64,000 nt of DNA from JBGSOV01 sp041738935 (GTDB lineage Bacteria; Patescibacteriota; Gracilibacteria; CAIRYL01; GCA-016699755). Position numbers and translations under genes: made by a program. How positions within the stretch are numbered: position 1 is the first letter of the stretch; each line of letters begins with the position of its first letter. The stretch spans positions 35,247 to 99,246 of the forward strand of contig JBGSOV010000007.1 in the NCBI GenBank assembly GCA_041738935.1, given 5' to 3'. The notes beneath the pieces were generated by a model, which saw nothing but the letters and a program-made list of their open reading frames with translations, did no database searches and was not told the DNA's origin. Below, piece after piece: positions 7,036-16,327 of the stretch.

Positions 7036-9948
7036 TTATAATCCTTTCGCTTCGAGAGTTTTTACTTTTTCCTCTAGCTCTTGGGCTTTTGCTCGTGCTT
7101 GTTCAACAACATTTGATGGCGCACTTTTGAGAAATCCATCGTTGTTTAGTTTCGCTAGCAAGCCGACGAGTTGCGCTTTTGCCGCTTCGAGTTCCTTTTG
7201 TACCCGGGCTTGCTCGACTGCCGGATCGATCATTCCTGAACTTGGGAGGAAAATCGTCGTGCCCGCTGCCATGTCGGTCGCACCATCTTCTGTTGTTCGT
7301 TTTGTCGGTTCGGTTTCGAAGGTGAGTGACGCGATGCGTGCCAGCGACTTGATGATTGTGGCATTCTCTTCCAATATCTCCAAATTCTTTCCGAAGATAT
7401 ATGCAGAAATCTTCCGCGTCGGATCGACGCCGGCGAGCTTGCGCATCGAGCGGATTTTGCCAGCGATTTCGCAGACTTGTTCAAATGCTTTTGCGGAAGA
7501 ATTTTTTCCAGAAACCGCAGGCCATTCTGCAGAAATGAGAAGATTACCGCCTAGTTTTCCTTCTTGCCAGATTGCTTCGGTAACAAAAGGAATAAACGGA
7601 TGCCAAAGTTTGAGTTGAGTTTTTAAACTCTCGCGCAAGCACGCAAGCGTATTTGGATTCGATTCTGCTTTGGCAGCTTCGACCGCCCAGTCTGCAAATT
7701 CGTTCCAAGTAAAATTCCACAACTTTTGCGCGGCATCACCAAAACGATATTTTTCCAAATCGCTTGTGATTTCTGTAATCAAATCATCGGTTTTGGCAAT
7801 AATCCAGTTTTGGAGGTCGGTTTTTTCTTCCTCTCTAACAAGCAGGGATTGAGGGGTGTTATTTTTTTCATCACAGCCCCCCTCCAACTCCCCCTTATCA
7901 GAGGGAGGGCTTTGGCTCAAAATAAAGCGACTAATATTCCATAATTTATTACACAAGTTGCGGCAGCCAGCGATTTTCTCCTCCCCGAGATTGGCATTGT
8001 TTCCCGGAGTCGTGCCGATTATGAGCGAGAGACGCAGCGCATCGGTGCCGAATTTTTCAATAATCTCGAGCGGATCAACACCGTTTCCTTTAGACTTGCT
8101 CATTTTTTGTCCCTTAGCATCGCAAACCAAACCATGCAAATAAACAGTATCAAACGGATATTTACCCGTCGCAAACTTACCGAACATAATCATACGCGCC
8201 ACCCAAAAGAAGAGAATGTCGTGTCCGGTTTCGAGAATCGAAGTCGGGTAAAATCTTTGGAAATCTGTGTTTTGTTCATCCGGCCAACCAAGAGTTGAAA
8301 ACGGCCAGAGTGCAGAAGAAAACCACGTGTCGAGTGTGTCTTCATCCTGAATCCATCCTTCGCCTGTTGGTGCCTCGGTGCCGACGAATATTTCTTCGCC
8401 ACGATACCAAACCGGAATCCGATGCCCCCACCAGATCTGGCGGCTGATACACCAGTCGCGCAGGTTGTCGATCCAATGGAAGTAGGTTTTTTCAAACTGC
8501 TTAGGAATAATTGTTACTTCGTTGCCGCGTACGGCATCGGCGGTCATTTTTTTGAGTGTGGTTTTTTGAGAATCCCCTAAATCCCCTTTAACAAGGGGAC
8601 TTGCAGTCGCTGAATTTTGCCCTCCTGTTAAGGGGGGTTGGGGGGTTGATTCTGCACCAAAACCCCCCCTCAATCCTCGCCCTTCAGCAGGGGGAAAGTC
8701 TGGCACAAATTCCTTCTCGACATCAACAAACCATTGTCGACTGACCATCGGTTCGACCACCGTTCCCGAGCGATAGCAGACAGGAACGCGGTGGAGATAA
8801 TTTTTGTCCTCACCAACCAAGAGTCCTTTTGCCTTCATAATTTCCGCAGCTTTTTTACGTGCGACTTCAATTGCGAGTCCTTCGACTTCTGTGCCAGCAA
8901 TGGCTTTCATTCGTCCATCAAAGCCGATTTTTTCAAAGCGATATTGATCGAGTCCGTGCTTTTGCGCGAGGTCGTAGTCGTCTTGCGAATGCAGTACCGA
9001 AATCGTCATGGTACCGGTTCCTTTGTCCATGTCGATTATTTCGTCATCCGCCATCACGACAAAATTGCGCTTGGCAGCGTAGGTTTCGTATTCAAATTCT
9101 TGCCCGACCAAGTCGGCGCCCTTCATCACTTCTACAAGCTCGACGGTGGAATCTTCTTTTTCGAGCAGATTGAGTAATTTTTTACGACGCGGCGCATCAT
9201 CAAAAAGGTTTTTGGCGATAATAATCGTTTCACTTACGCCATCGTTTTGCGTGTACCGCACGCGAGCATATTCTCCCGCAGAGTTTACGAAGAGCGGCGA
9301 ATCGCTACATTTTGTCTCCGCGCGGACGGTTCCCATAATAAACTCGCCACAACGGATCGAGTAAAAAGTGTCGCTGCGGTCTTCCCACTCGACTTCGTCA
9401 TCGGCGAGCACGGATTGTGCCCCGACTGACCAGTTGACCATGCGGTCGCCGCGATAAATCAAACCTTTGTCATAGAGCTTTTTAAAAATCACATTCACCG
9501 CGTGATTCCTTGGCTCATCAAAGGTATAGGCTTCGCGTGTCCAATCACAACTGGCACCCATTTTGCGGACTTGTTCCGTGATTCGCGCATGCGTTTTTGC
9601 TGTCCATTTACGCGCTTCTTCCAAAAACTTTTCGCGCGAAATATCTTTGTTCCGATCTTTGATTTCGAGTTGTTTGAGTACGACTGATTCCGTTGCAATG
9701 GCGGCGTGATCTGTCCCCGGAATCCATAAAGCCGCGTCCCCGAGCATACGATGCCAGCGAATCAAAATATCCTGCAAAGTGATAAACATCGAATGTCCGG
9801 CGTGTAATGTTCCCGTTACATTGGGCGGTGGAATCGGAATTGTGAAGGGCTTTTTGCTCGGATCATTCGACGGCTGAAAAGCGCCACTTGCTTCCCATTT
9901 TTGATAAATGTCGTCTTCGTGTTGATGCGGCTCGTAGGCTTTGTCCAT
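7036..9948 (-). CDS. valS: Valyl-tRNA synthetase with two in-frame repeat insertions
   Basis: A 970-residue class Ia synthetase that charges tRNA-Val. HAGH (residues 49-52) is the HIGH signature; KMSKS lies near residue 613; the editing domain (CP1) lies between them, with GTGTMTISVLHSQDDYDLA. The C-terminal part has the anticodon-binding domain and a Val-specific coiled-coil arm ending KTLEAKGL. Two segments do not fit the family. Residues about 417-459 (PPAEGRGLRGGF ... ASPLVKGDLGDS) sit just before the conserved FEKTYFHWIDNLRDWCISRQ. Residues about 679-705 (SPPSDKGELEGG) follow CNKLWNISRFI. Both are encoded by GC-rich palindromic repeats and keep the frame. A TAGCAT at 9955-9960 lies 6 nt before the ATG. 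The gene is divergent from dut. Confidence 0.97.
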   Translation of the reverse strand: MDKAYEPHQHEDDIYQKWEASGAFQPSNDPSKKPFTIPIPPPNVTGTLHAGHSMFITLQDILIRWHRMLGDAALWIPGTDHAAIATESVVLKQLEIKDRNKDISREKFLEEARKWTAKTHARITEQVRKMGASCDWTREAYTFDEPRNHAVNVIFKKLYDKGLIYRGDRMVNWSVGAQSVLADDEVEWEDRSDTFYSIRCGEFIMGTVRAETKCSDSPLFVNSAGEYARVRYTQNDGVSETIIIAKNLFDDAPRRKKLLNLLEKEDSTVELVEVMKGADLVGQEFEYETYAAKRNFVVMADDEIIDMDKGTGTMTISVLHSQDDYDLAQKHGLDQYRFEKIGFDGRMKAIAGTEVEGLAIEVARKKAAEIMKAKGLLVGEDKNYLHRVPVCYRSGTVVEPMVSRQWFVDVEKEFVPDFPPAEGRGLRGGFGAESTPQPPLTGGQNSATASPLVKGDLGDSQKTTLKKMTADAVRGNEVTIIPKQFEKTYFHWIDNLRDWCISRQIWWGHRIPVWYRGEEIFVGTEAPTGEGWIQDEDTLDTWFSSALWPFSTLGWPDEQNTDFQRFYPTSILETGHDILFFWVARMIMFGKFATGKYPFDTVYLHGLVCDAKGQKMSKSKGNGVDPLEIIEKFGTDALRLSLIIGTTPGNNANLGEEKIAGCRNLCNKLWNISRFILSQSPPSDKGELEGGCDEKNNTPQSLLVREEEKTDLQNWIIAKTDDLITEITSDLEKYRFGDAAQKLWNFTWNEFADWAVEAAKAESNPNTLACLRESLKTQLKLWHPFIPFVTEAIWQEGKLGGNLLISAEWPAVSGKNSSAKAFEQVCEIAGKIRSMRKLAGVDPTRKISAYIFGKNLEILEENATIIKSLARIASLTFETEPTKRTTEDGATDMAAGTTIFLPSSGMIDPAVEQARVQKELEAAKAQLVGLLAKLNNDGFLKSAPSNVVEQARAKAQELEEKVKTLEAKGL
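7834..7911. repeat. Palindromic GC-rich repeat inside valS (second insertion)
   Basis: At 7876-7911 the plus strand reads GCCCCCCTCCAACTCCCCCT followed by TATCAGAGGGAGGGCT, an imperfect palindrome. A shorter, diverged relative in the opposite orientation (AACAAGCAGGGATTGAGGGG) lies at 7837-7856. The family core is CCCCC-x(5-7)-CCCCCTTATCA-GGGGG. It is translated in frame as SPPSDKGELEGG within ValRS. The same core occurs at 8571-8696 and 57531-57560. Confidence 0.7.
8571..8696. repeat. Cluster of three palindromic repeat units inside valS (first insertion)
   Basis: Three units lie side by side: 8571-8600 (AATCCCCTAAATCCCC then TTTAACAAGGGGA), 8619-8650 (inverse orientation, GTTAAGGGGGGTTGGGGGG) and 8661-8696 (CCCCCCTCAATCCTCGCC then CTTCAGCAGGGGG). 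Each has a C-rich block, a short spacer, a second C-rich block and a G-rich arm able to fold back. In the valS frame they give PPAEGRGLRGGF, PQPPLTGG and SPLVKGDLGDS, which are foreign to ValRS. No stop codon is created, so the insertion has been selected or filtered to stay open. Confidence 0.75.
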
Positions 9949-10086
9949 AAAAATATGCTAGATATTTGCTCGGTCAAGAGTAACACGAGAAGTCGTTTGC
10001 AAGAAACCGCAAAAAACACCGATTTCTCTCTGGCAATCTCGGCAAATTTTTGCCAGTCTAGCTGTTGCAGATTTTCTCCAAACTCC

Positions 10087-10518
10087 ATGCAGGTTTCAAT
10101 TCACAAACTCCGTCCCGAACTCGAATTGCCGCGCTTCCAGACACCTGGTTCGGTCGGATTCGATCTCGCAGCCGCCGAAGATGTGATCATCGCGCCAGAT
10201 GAGATTACGATGATTCCTACGGGGCTCGTCATTGCTACGCCACCCGGTTTTGCCCTGATTATCGCCAGTCGCTCCAGCGTGCCGCGCAAATTTGGGCTGT
10301 CGCCACCACATGGCATCGGTATTATTGATCAAGATTATTCTGGTGCCGAAGACGAGATTCGTATTCTCGTCCGCAATTTTACCGCTCATGCTGTCTCAAT
10401 CCCCAAGGGAACACGTATTGCGCAAGGGATGTTTGTCCGCGCCGAACAGGCAGAATTTGTCGAAGCCGATTTTTCGGATAGTGCCAGTCGTGGCGGTTTT
10501 GGCAGTACGGGACATTGA
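10087..10518 (+). CDS. dut: dUTP diphosphatase
   Basis: A 143-residue trimeric dUTPase that hydrolyses dUTP to dUMP and pyrophosphate, keeping uracil out of DNA and feeding dTMP synthesis. All five family motifs are visible: GSVGFDLAA (motif 1), RSSVPRK (2), GIGIIDQDYSG (3), KGTRIAQGMF (4) and RGGFGSTGH at the C-terminus (5). I start at the ATG at 10087 (MQVSIHKL), which matches family length; an open frame extends further upstream but has no homology. It is transcribed divergently from valS. Confidence 0.95.
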   Translation: MQVSIHKLRPELELPRFQTPGSVGFDLAAAEDVIIAPDEITMIPTGLVIATPPGFALIIASRSSVPRKFGLSPPHGIGIIDQDYSGAEDEIRILVRNFTAHAVSIPKGTRIAQGMFVRAEQAEFVEADFSDSASRGGFGSTGH

Positions 10519-10609
10519 AATTTTGTGCTTTTTATGAAATGCTCTTCGAGCATTCGATAATTTTTGGAAACCCCACCCTCAGGTACAAGTACTCTCCTCT
10601 TGATTGATA

Positions 10610-12982
10610 ATGAAAAAACGCCCCCGACTCGGTCGGCCTCGCAATTTTGAACGAAAGTATTTTCCCAACCGTTTGCTCGCGGCGCAAGCAGTGACGGCGG
10701 GACTGTTTTTGTTAATGCTCGCCCGACTTTTCCAACTCCAAGTTGTGCAAGGCGAAGAATATTTTGACAAAGCAATTGCCCAGCGTACGAGCAGCATCGA
10801 AATTCCGGCGCGGCGCGGCGAGATTCTTGTTAAAGATAAAGACACGGGCAGCCTCATCAAATTGGCGACGAATACCACCCTCGACCTTCTTTACATCGAT
10901 CCGATGGTGACGCCCGACAAGCGACTCGTTGCTGATACATTGGCGCCACTTTTATATAAGGATGAAGATTTTGAAGCCTGTCTCGACGAACCAAAATTTT
11001 GCCCTGAAGGCAGTGTCCAATATGTCGAACCAGCCGTAGAAGAAGCCAATCCACTTTCTGTTCCGCGACTTATTATGCCATCGCGAGAAGAAGCAGTACG
11101 TGCTTACGCAGATACAATTTTTCGTAAAATCAATCGCGAAAAAGTCGATTTTGTTACATTGGCGAGCAGTGTACCAGACGATGTTCTCACGACTGTTGAC
11201 GCCATGAAATTGTCCGGAATCGGTATTATTCGTGAGAGTTCACTTGTATACGCTGATCCAACACAAATTCCTCAAAATCCGGATGCGCGGGCAAAAATTG
11301 CCGAACAGCTGACAGATCTTTTAAATATTCCCACTCCTGCTTTGGTGGATAAAATGGAGCTGAAAGATTTGCGCTATGTCAAACTCGAAAACAAGCTGCG
11401 CCCCGAAACCACGGAACACATTCAAGAAATTAAAGCGTTATCGCACGAAGTCTTCGAAACTTCTCGTCTCGAAATCCTCAGCAAAAAACTCGACCAAGAA
11501 CCAACTCCAGATTATTTCCGCGGCGTGGTCTTGATTCCCGAACACTGGCGCTATTATCCCGACAACAATCTCGCATCGCAAATTATTGGTTTTGTCAATC
11601 GCGAAGGCAAAGGACAATATGGTATCGAGGGAAAATTTGACCGTTTGCTTTCTGGTAAAAATGGACTTATCAAGAGTCAAAATGATGTAAAAGGTTCGGG
11701 CATTGATCCGCTCGCTGTCCAAAACGCCGAAGACGGTGTTGATATCGTGCTGACCATTGATCGCGTTATTCAAAAAAAAGTCGAAGATGTCTTAAATGAA
11801 GCCACTGAGCGTTTTCAGGCGGATTCGGGGCAAGTTATTGTGATGGAACCGTCAACCGGAAAAATTTTGGCACTTGCCAATTCGCCAGGCTTTAACCCCA
11901 ATGATTTTGGAGAAGCTTTACTGCTCGAACGTACCACTCCCGAATCGGCAAAAAAAATCTACAAAACAACGCCACTCTTTACCAAAGACGATCACGAACG
12001 ATTTCAGCAAAGTAGTTTCGAAGAATTTGAGGAACAGTGGAAAGTAAAATACGATCCCGAATTTTATGTCTATCGCAATCGACTGGGACCGGGTGCTTTT
12101 GTTAATCGCACCATTCAAGAGGTATACGAGCCAGGTTCGGTTTTCAAACCACTTGTGATGGCAATCGGTATCGAGACCGCTGAGGTGACGCCAAACACGA
12201 CATTCAATGAAGATGGGCCGGTAAAGATTGGTGAATTTTCAATCAAAACCGCACTCGGCAAATATAATGGCATTCAGACAATGACGAATGTGCTCGAAAC
12301 TTCGAGTAATGTCGGAATGGTTTTTGTCGCTTTCAAGCTCGGAAAATCAGTTATGCATAATTTTTTAACCGACCGCTATGGCTTTGGTAGCTACACGGAT
12401 ATTGCTCTTGCCGAAGAGGAACAAGGGACGCTGCGCCCAAAAAAAGATTGGTCGGATGCGCTCCTTGCTACGACGAGTTTTGGCCAAGGACTTACTGTCA
12501 CGCCGATGCAAATCATCCGCGCGTGGGCAGCTCTTGCCAATGGCGGCATGCTCGTGCAACCCATGATTGTCGAAGAAGAAATCTATTCGAATGGCAAAAA
12601 AATCACCCATACTCCGCAACAAATTCGCCGTATTTTGTCGCCAGATACTGCTACCACAATGACAAACATGCTCGTTTCTTCTGTTGAAAACGGTGTTGCT
12701 CACTCCGCGCGAATCCCCGGATACAGCATCGCTGGTAAAACAGGTACGTCGCAAATAGCTGGTGTAAATGGCAAGTACGAAGTCGGTGAAGGGTCATTTT
12801 ATACCACGTTCGCTGGCTATGCTCCGGCGCATAATCCCAAATTTTTAATCCTCGTCAAATTCGATCGTCCGCGTTACGGAGCAGATAACACTTGGGGGGC
12901 GACGACCGCAGCACCAATCTTTAAAGAAATTATGGCTTTCATACTCGATTACAACAACATACAACCCGAGGAAGATATATAA
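10610..12982 (+). CDS. Class B penicillin-binding protein (FtsI/PBP2-like transpeptidase)
   Basis: A 790-residue membrane-anchored D,D-transpeptidase that crosslinks peptidoglycan at division or elongation. A basic N-terminus is followed by one membrane segment (about residues 25-45) and the N-terminal pedestal domain (ARRGEIL motif). The catalytic domain has EPGSVFKP with Ser510 and Lys513, the SSN triad at 565-567 and KTGTS at 710-714. It is longer than most FtsI because of inserts before the active site (about residues 115-330) and between the DNGL-like region and SxxK. The ATG at 10610 is preferred to an in-frame TTG at 10604. No mur, fts or mra genes neighbour it, so FtsI cannot be separated from PBP2 by context. 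Confidence 0.92.
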   Translation: MKKRPRLGRPRNFERKYFPNRLLAAQAVTAGLFLLMLARLFQLQVVQGEEYFDKAIAQRTSSIEIPARRGEILVKDKDTGSLIKLATNTTLDLLYIDPMVTPDKRLVADTLAPLLYKDEDFEACLDEPKFCPEGSVQYVEPAVEEANPLSVPRLIMPSREEAVRAYADTIFRKINREKVDFVTLASSVPDDVLTTVDAMKLSGIGIIRESSLVYADPTQIPQNPDARAKIAEQLTDLLNIPTPALVDKMELKDLRYVKLENKLRPETTEHIQEIKALSHEVFETSRLEILSKKLDQEPTPDYFRGVVLIPEHWRYYPDNNLASQIIGFVNREGKGQYGIEGKFDRLLSGKNGLIKSQNDVKGSGIDPLAVQNAEDGVDIVLTIDRVIQKKVEDVLNEATERFQADSGQVIVMEPSTGKILALANSPGFNPNDFGEALLLERTTPESAKKIYKTTPLFTKDDHERFQQSSFEEFEEQWKVKYDPEFYVYRNRLGPGAFVNRTIQEVYEPGSVFKPLVMAIGIETAEVTPNTTFNEDGPVKIGEFSIKTALGKYNGIQTMTNVLETSSNVGMVFVAFKLGKSVMHNFLTDRYGFGSYTDIALAEEEQGTLRPKKDWSDALLATTSFGQGLTVTPMQIIRAWAALANGGMLVQPMIVEEEIYSNGKKITHTPQQIRRILSPDTATTMTNMLVSSVENGVAHSARIPGYSIAGKTGTSQIAGVNGKYEVGEGSFYTTFAGYAPAHNPKFLILVKFDRPRYGADNTWGATTAAPIFKEIMAFILDYNNIQPEEDI

Positions 12983-13074
12983 AATCACCGTTGATAATAA
13001 TCATAAGCGAAAGCAGTACACATTATTTTTTTGTGGGGTATGTTTTGGGGCACGAGTCTCGATTTCTATTATTC

Positions 13075-13119
13075 AAAAAAACGAGCAGACTATTCGCTTA
13101 TCGAATACATCATGCTCGT
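13075..13119 (-). terminator. Terminator of the infC-rpmI-rplT operon
   Basis: ACGAGCA (13081-13087) pairs with TGCTCGT (13113-13119), with a second small inner stem (ATTCG/CGAAT). On the minus strand it ends in at least six T (13075-13080 are A on the plus strand). It lies just after the rplT stop at 13132. It may also stop plus-strand transcription from the penicillin-binding protein gene, where a shorter T-run follows. Confidence 0.8.
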
Positions 13120-13131
13120 TTTGTTATTGCT

Positions 13132-13476
13132 TCAGTTCTTTGCTACGTTGACAATATCACCAAAAACTTCTGGATTGCGAACAGCAATATCTGCCAGCAT
13201 TTTGCGATTGACCACGATCTTTTTAAGTGTCAATTGATGCATAAAGCGCGAGTACGAAATATCATATTGCTTTAGAGCAGCCGAGATACGCAAGATCCAC
13301 AATTGGCGAAAATCGCGTTTTTTGGTGCGGCGGTGAGCGTATGCATGTTGACCAGCTTTGGTAACAGCATTAAGCGCCAAACGATAGAGATTTTTCCGCC
13401 CCCATCGATACCCTTTTGCGAGCTTGAGTATTTTTTTATGGCGTTTTTTACGGGCAGGACTATTGGTAGTTCTCAT
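13132..13476 (-). CDS. rplT: Large ribosomal subunit protein bL20
   Basis: A 114-residue protein, close to the usual 115-120. It has the basic N-terminal extension (ARKKRHKKILKLAKGYRWGRKN) and the globular C-terminal part (RDFRQLWILRISAALKQYDISYSRFMHQL) of bL20. It binds 23S rRNA early in 50S assembly and in many bacteria represses its own operon. It is the last gene of infC-rpmI-rplT, 26 bp after rpmI. Confidence 0.97.
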   Translation of the reverse strand: MRTTNSPARKKRHKKILKLAKGYRWGRKNLYRLALNAVTKAGQHAYAHRRTKKRDFRQLWILRISAALKQYDISYSRFMHQLTLKKIVVNRKMLADIAVRNPEVFGDIVNVAKN

Positions 13477-13502
13477 GTGATGAAGAAAAAATCAGTGAAG
13501 AA

Positions 13503-13718
13503 TTAAGACGACAAAAGTCTTCGAATAACATTTTGAAAGCCTTTTGGAATCAAGGTTATTTTACTGGCGAGCGCTTTTTGTCCAGCACTTTTCTGTAACA
13601 ACAAGTGATTGTGCGCTACTTTTTCGTGGGCGAATTTGCCGGATCCAGTTGTGCGGATACGCTTTTTAGCGGCAGACTTTGTCTTTTGCTTGCCGGTTTT
13701 GCCTGGTTTTACGGGCAT
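13503..13718 (-). CDS. rpmI: Large ribosomal subunit protein bL35
   Basis: A 71-residue basic protein matching bL35: KTKSAAKKRIRTTGSGKFAH at the front and a C-terminal half with an Ile-Pro and an RRLL ending. It is part of the 50S subunit. It sits between infC (18 bp upstream) and rplT, the standard bacterial order. The internal HNHLLLQKSAGQKALASK is more diverged than usual. Confidence 0.95.
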   Translation of the reverse strand: MPVKPGKTGKQKTKSAAKKRIRTTGSGKFAHEKVAHNHLLLQKSAGQKALASKITLIPKGFQNVIRRLLSS

Positions 13719-13736
13719 AGGAGGGAAAAATAAGAA

Positions 13737-14357
13737 TTATTCGTCGTCATCATCTTTTTTCTTGGGACCGTTTTTTTGCGGAGTAAGCATCATGGTTATC
13801 TGGCGCCCCTGTTTTTTGGGAGATTGGTCGATTTTTGAAACATCACTGAGTTCGGCGGCAAATTTTTTCATTTTTTCGTAACCGAGTTCTTCGTGCACAA
13901 TTTCTCTGCCGCGAAAGAGGAGAACTGCTTTGACGGGGTGACCCTTTTCGAGAAACTTACGCGTGGTCTTCAGCTTGACGTCAAAGTCGTGTGCTGAGAT
14001 GCGGATTCCGAAGCGGATGCCTTTCATCTGAACCGTTTTTCCGGCTTTACGCTGTGCCTTGTCTTTTTTCTTCTGTTCGAAGAGAAAATTACCAAAGTCC
14101 ATCAAGCGGCAAACGGGCGGCTTTGCACCGGCGGCGACTTCTACCAAGTCGAGCGATTTTTGCTCTGCAAGCGCAAGCGCTTTTTGAAGAGGAGTCTTGC
14201 CGATTTTCTCGCCGTTTTCATCAACCAGAAAGACTTCTGGGACGTTAATTTCATCGTTTTTCCGATAATGATTGTCAGCCAAAAAAACTAGGGAAAAAGG
14301 CGCATGGTATCTTCCCGCTTTTTTGCCCATTCCGTCAAGAGAAAATAGCTTTTTCAA
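13737..14357 (-). CDS. infC: Translation initiation factor IF-3
   Basis: IF-3 keeps ribosomal subunits apart and proofreads the start codon. The N domain (HYRKNDEINVPEVFLVDENG, ALALAEQKSLDLVEVAAGAKPPVCRLMDFG), the Lys-rich linker and the C domain (KGIRFGIRISAHDFDVKLKTTRKFLEKGHPVK) are all clear, followed by an acidic tail. The start is uncertain. The frame reaches a TTG at 14357, directly preceded by an ATT at 14358-14360, a codon famous as the infC start in E. coli. An internal ATG (residue 10 of the TTG form) would give 197 residues, nearer the usual length. Homology begins only near residue 28. Confidence 0.95.
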   Translation of the reverse strand: MKKLFSLDGMGKKAGRYHAPFSLVFLADNHYRKNDEINVPEVFLVDENGEKIGKTPLQKALALAEQKSLDLVEVAAGAKPPVCRLMDFGNFLFEQKKKDKAQRKAGKTVQMKGIRFGIRISAHDFDVKLKTTRKFLEKGHPVKAVLLFRGREIVHEELGYEKMKKFAAELSDVSKIDQSPKKQGRQITMMLTPQKNGPKKKDDDDE

Positions 14358-14564
14358 AATGCGGCACTTTTTTTTCGTTTAAAAAGTAGAAAATGGAACA
14401 GAAGCAAACTTGATTTTTTTCAATACTAAAATTGAGACAGGCATCCTTCTTTCTTTGAAATCACTTTATTCGTCATTGATTGTTCAACACCATACTAATT
14501 GAAAAAAGAAAGATGACATTCTTATTTTTACATGTCAAAATAATATTAACTTCTTCCATTGCTT

Positions 14565-16103
14565 GTGCTTGCCAAAATTCAATCATTGACGACAGTAGGT
14601 GTTGATTCGATACCGGTAGAAATCGAAACCGATATCCATCGTGGTCTTCCTAATTTTACTGTCGTGGGACTTGGCGATGCTGCTGTGCAAGAATCACGCG
14701 AACGCGTGCGCAGCGCCGTCAAAAATTCGGGCTATAGTTTTCCTTCGACCAAAATCACCGCTTCGCTTGCTCCTGCGGATATTCGCAAAAGTGGGCCCGC
14801 ATTTGATCTCCCGATTGCGCTCGGAATCTTGATTTCGAGCGGTCAAATCGAGCCAATCGCCGAATTTGAGCACGCGATTTTTGTTGGCGAGTTGGCGCTT
14901 GATGGCAGTTTGCGCCATGTAAATGGCATGCTCCCGATGGCGCTTTCCGCAGAAAGATTAGACAAAAAACGTATTTATGTTCCTGCTAAATCTGCAAAAG
15001 AAGCTTCGCTCGCAGTCGGCATCGAAGTCATTCCGGTAAAAAATATTCGGCAATTAATCGATCATCTGTATAATGATCAAAAGATCACGCCGATGGAGCC
15101 AGCGGATTTCCGCGAATATTCTTTTGTTGACGAATCAATTCCAGATTTTAGCGCGGTGCGCGGACAAGAACATGCCAAACGCGCACTCGAAATCGCCGCT
15201 GCTGGGGCGCATAACTTGCTTCTCAACGGTTCGCCTGGTGCAGGTAAAACATTGATGGCAAAAGCATTTCGAGGAATTTTGCCGCAGCTTACGCGCGAAG
15301 AGGCGATGGAAGTCGCACAAATTTATTCCGTCGCGGGCATGCTCCCTGCCGACAAGCCACTTCCTGCGAATCGTCCGTTTCGTATCGTGCATCACACCGC
15401 GAGCGGAGTTTCGATTGTTGGAGGCGGAACCCGCATCAAACCAGGTGAAATCTCACTCGCACACAAAGGAGTTTTATTTTTGGACGAACTGCCAGAATTC
15501 CCTGCACAAGTACTCGAAGTATTGCGACAACCGCTCGAAGATCGCGAAATCACGATTTCTCGCGCACAAGGAAGCATTCGCTTTCCGGCGCATTTTACTT
15601 TGCTCGCAGCGATGAATCCCTGTCCGTGCGGCTACTACAATGTCCCGAATTCAGAAAAAGAATGTAGTTGTAATATGGCAAATATCGCTCGCTATCAAAA
15701 ACGGATTTCTGGTCCACTGCTCGATCGCATTGATTTGTATGTTGATGTGTCACCGGTCAAATTTGACAAACTCTCGGGCGAACGCACTGGCGAGACTTCG
15801 GTGGACATTGCCGCGCGTGTACAAGCGGCACGTGGACGGCAAGAAGCGCGCTTTTCTGCCACCGCAATCAACACTAATTCTGAAATGGGCGTGAGCGACA
15901 TCGAAACGCATTGCAAAGTCGATAGCACGGCGAAAGATATTCTGCGACAAGCAATGCAACAATTTTCATTGTCCGCGCGCGGCTATCATCGTATTCTCAA
16001 GGTTTCGCGCACGATTGCCGACCTTGCTGATTCGGAAAATGTCGAAGTTGCACATGTGGCAGAAGCGTTGCAGTATCGCCCAAAATTGCAGGAGGTGATG
16101 TAA
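14565..16103 (+). CDS. YifB/ComM-type AAA+ ATPase (Mg-chelatase-like)
   Basis: A 512-residue protein of the YifB/ComM family. The N-terminal Lon-like/ChlI fold shows VEIETDIHRGLPNFTVVGLGD and ERVRSAVKNSG; the AAA+ core has Walker A GSPGAGKT at about 223-230 and Walker B VLFLDELPEF; then AAMNPCPCGYY and a C-terminal ChlI-C domain (RGYHRILKVSRTIADL). ComM is a branch-migration helicase that helps integrate incoming DNA during natural transformation, and the family is common in small-genome bacteria that take up DNA. I choose the GTG at 14565 (MLAKIQS), the usual N-terminus of the family; an in-frame TTG lies at 14559. Confidence 0.92.
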   Translation: MLAKIQSLTTVGVDSIPVEIETDIHRGLPNFTVVGLGDAAVQESRERVRSAVKNSGYSFPSTKITASLAPADIRKSGPAFDLPIALGILISSGQIEPIAEFEHAIFVGELALDGSLRHVNGMLPMALSAERLDKKRIYVPAKSAKEASLAVGIEVIPVKNIRQLIDHLYNDQKITPMEPADFREYSFVDESIPDFSAVRGQEHAKRALEIAAAGAHNLLLNGSPGAGKTLMAKAFRGILPQLTREEAMEVAQIYSVAGMLPADKPLPANRPFRIVHHTASGVSIVGGGTRIKPGEISLAHKGVLFLDELPEFPAQVLEVLRQPLEDREITISRAQGSIRFPAHFTLLAAMNPCPCGYYNVPNSEKECSCNMANIARYQKRISGPLLDRIDLYVDVSPVKFDKLSGERTGETSVDIAARVQAARGRQEARFSATAINTNSEMGVSDIETHCKVDSTAKDILRQAMQQFSLSARGYHRILKVSRTIADLADSENVEVAHVAEALQYRPKLQEVM

Positions 16104-16327
16104 ATATTGTGGAAATTGTAATTGTAGTTATTGGGTAGTCTCCAAATATTCATCGCTTACTATTGCGTCAACACCCTTTTTCAAAGCATTAAGTTTGGTG
16201 CGTAGATTGATGCGTAAACTTAGTAATTCTGTATTCACCTTGCAAAGGAGAAGAAAAACATTTGGAAATGCCCTTCATTTCTTTGTTATTTTCTGCCACA
16301 ATCTCTTTGATTTAATCATTGACGCAA

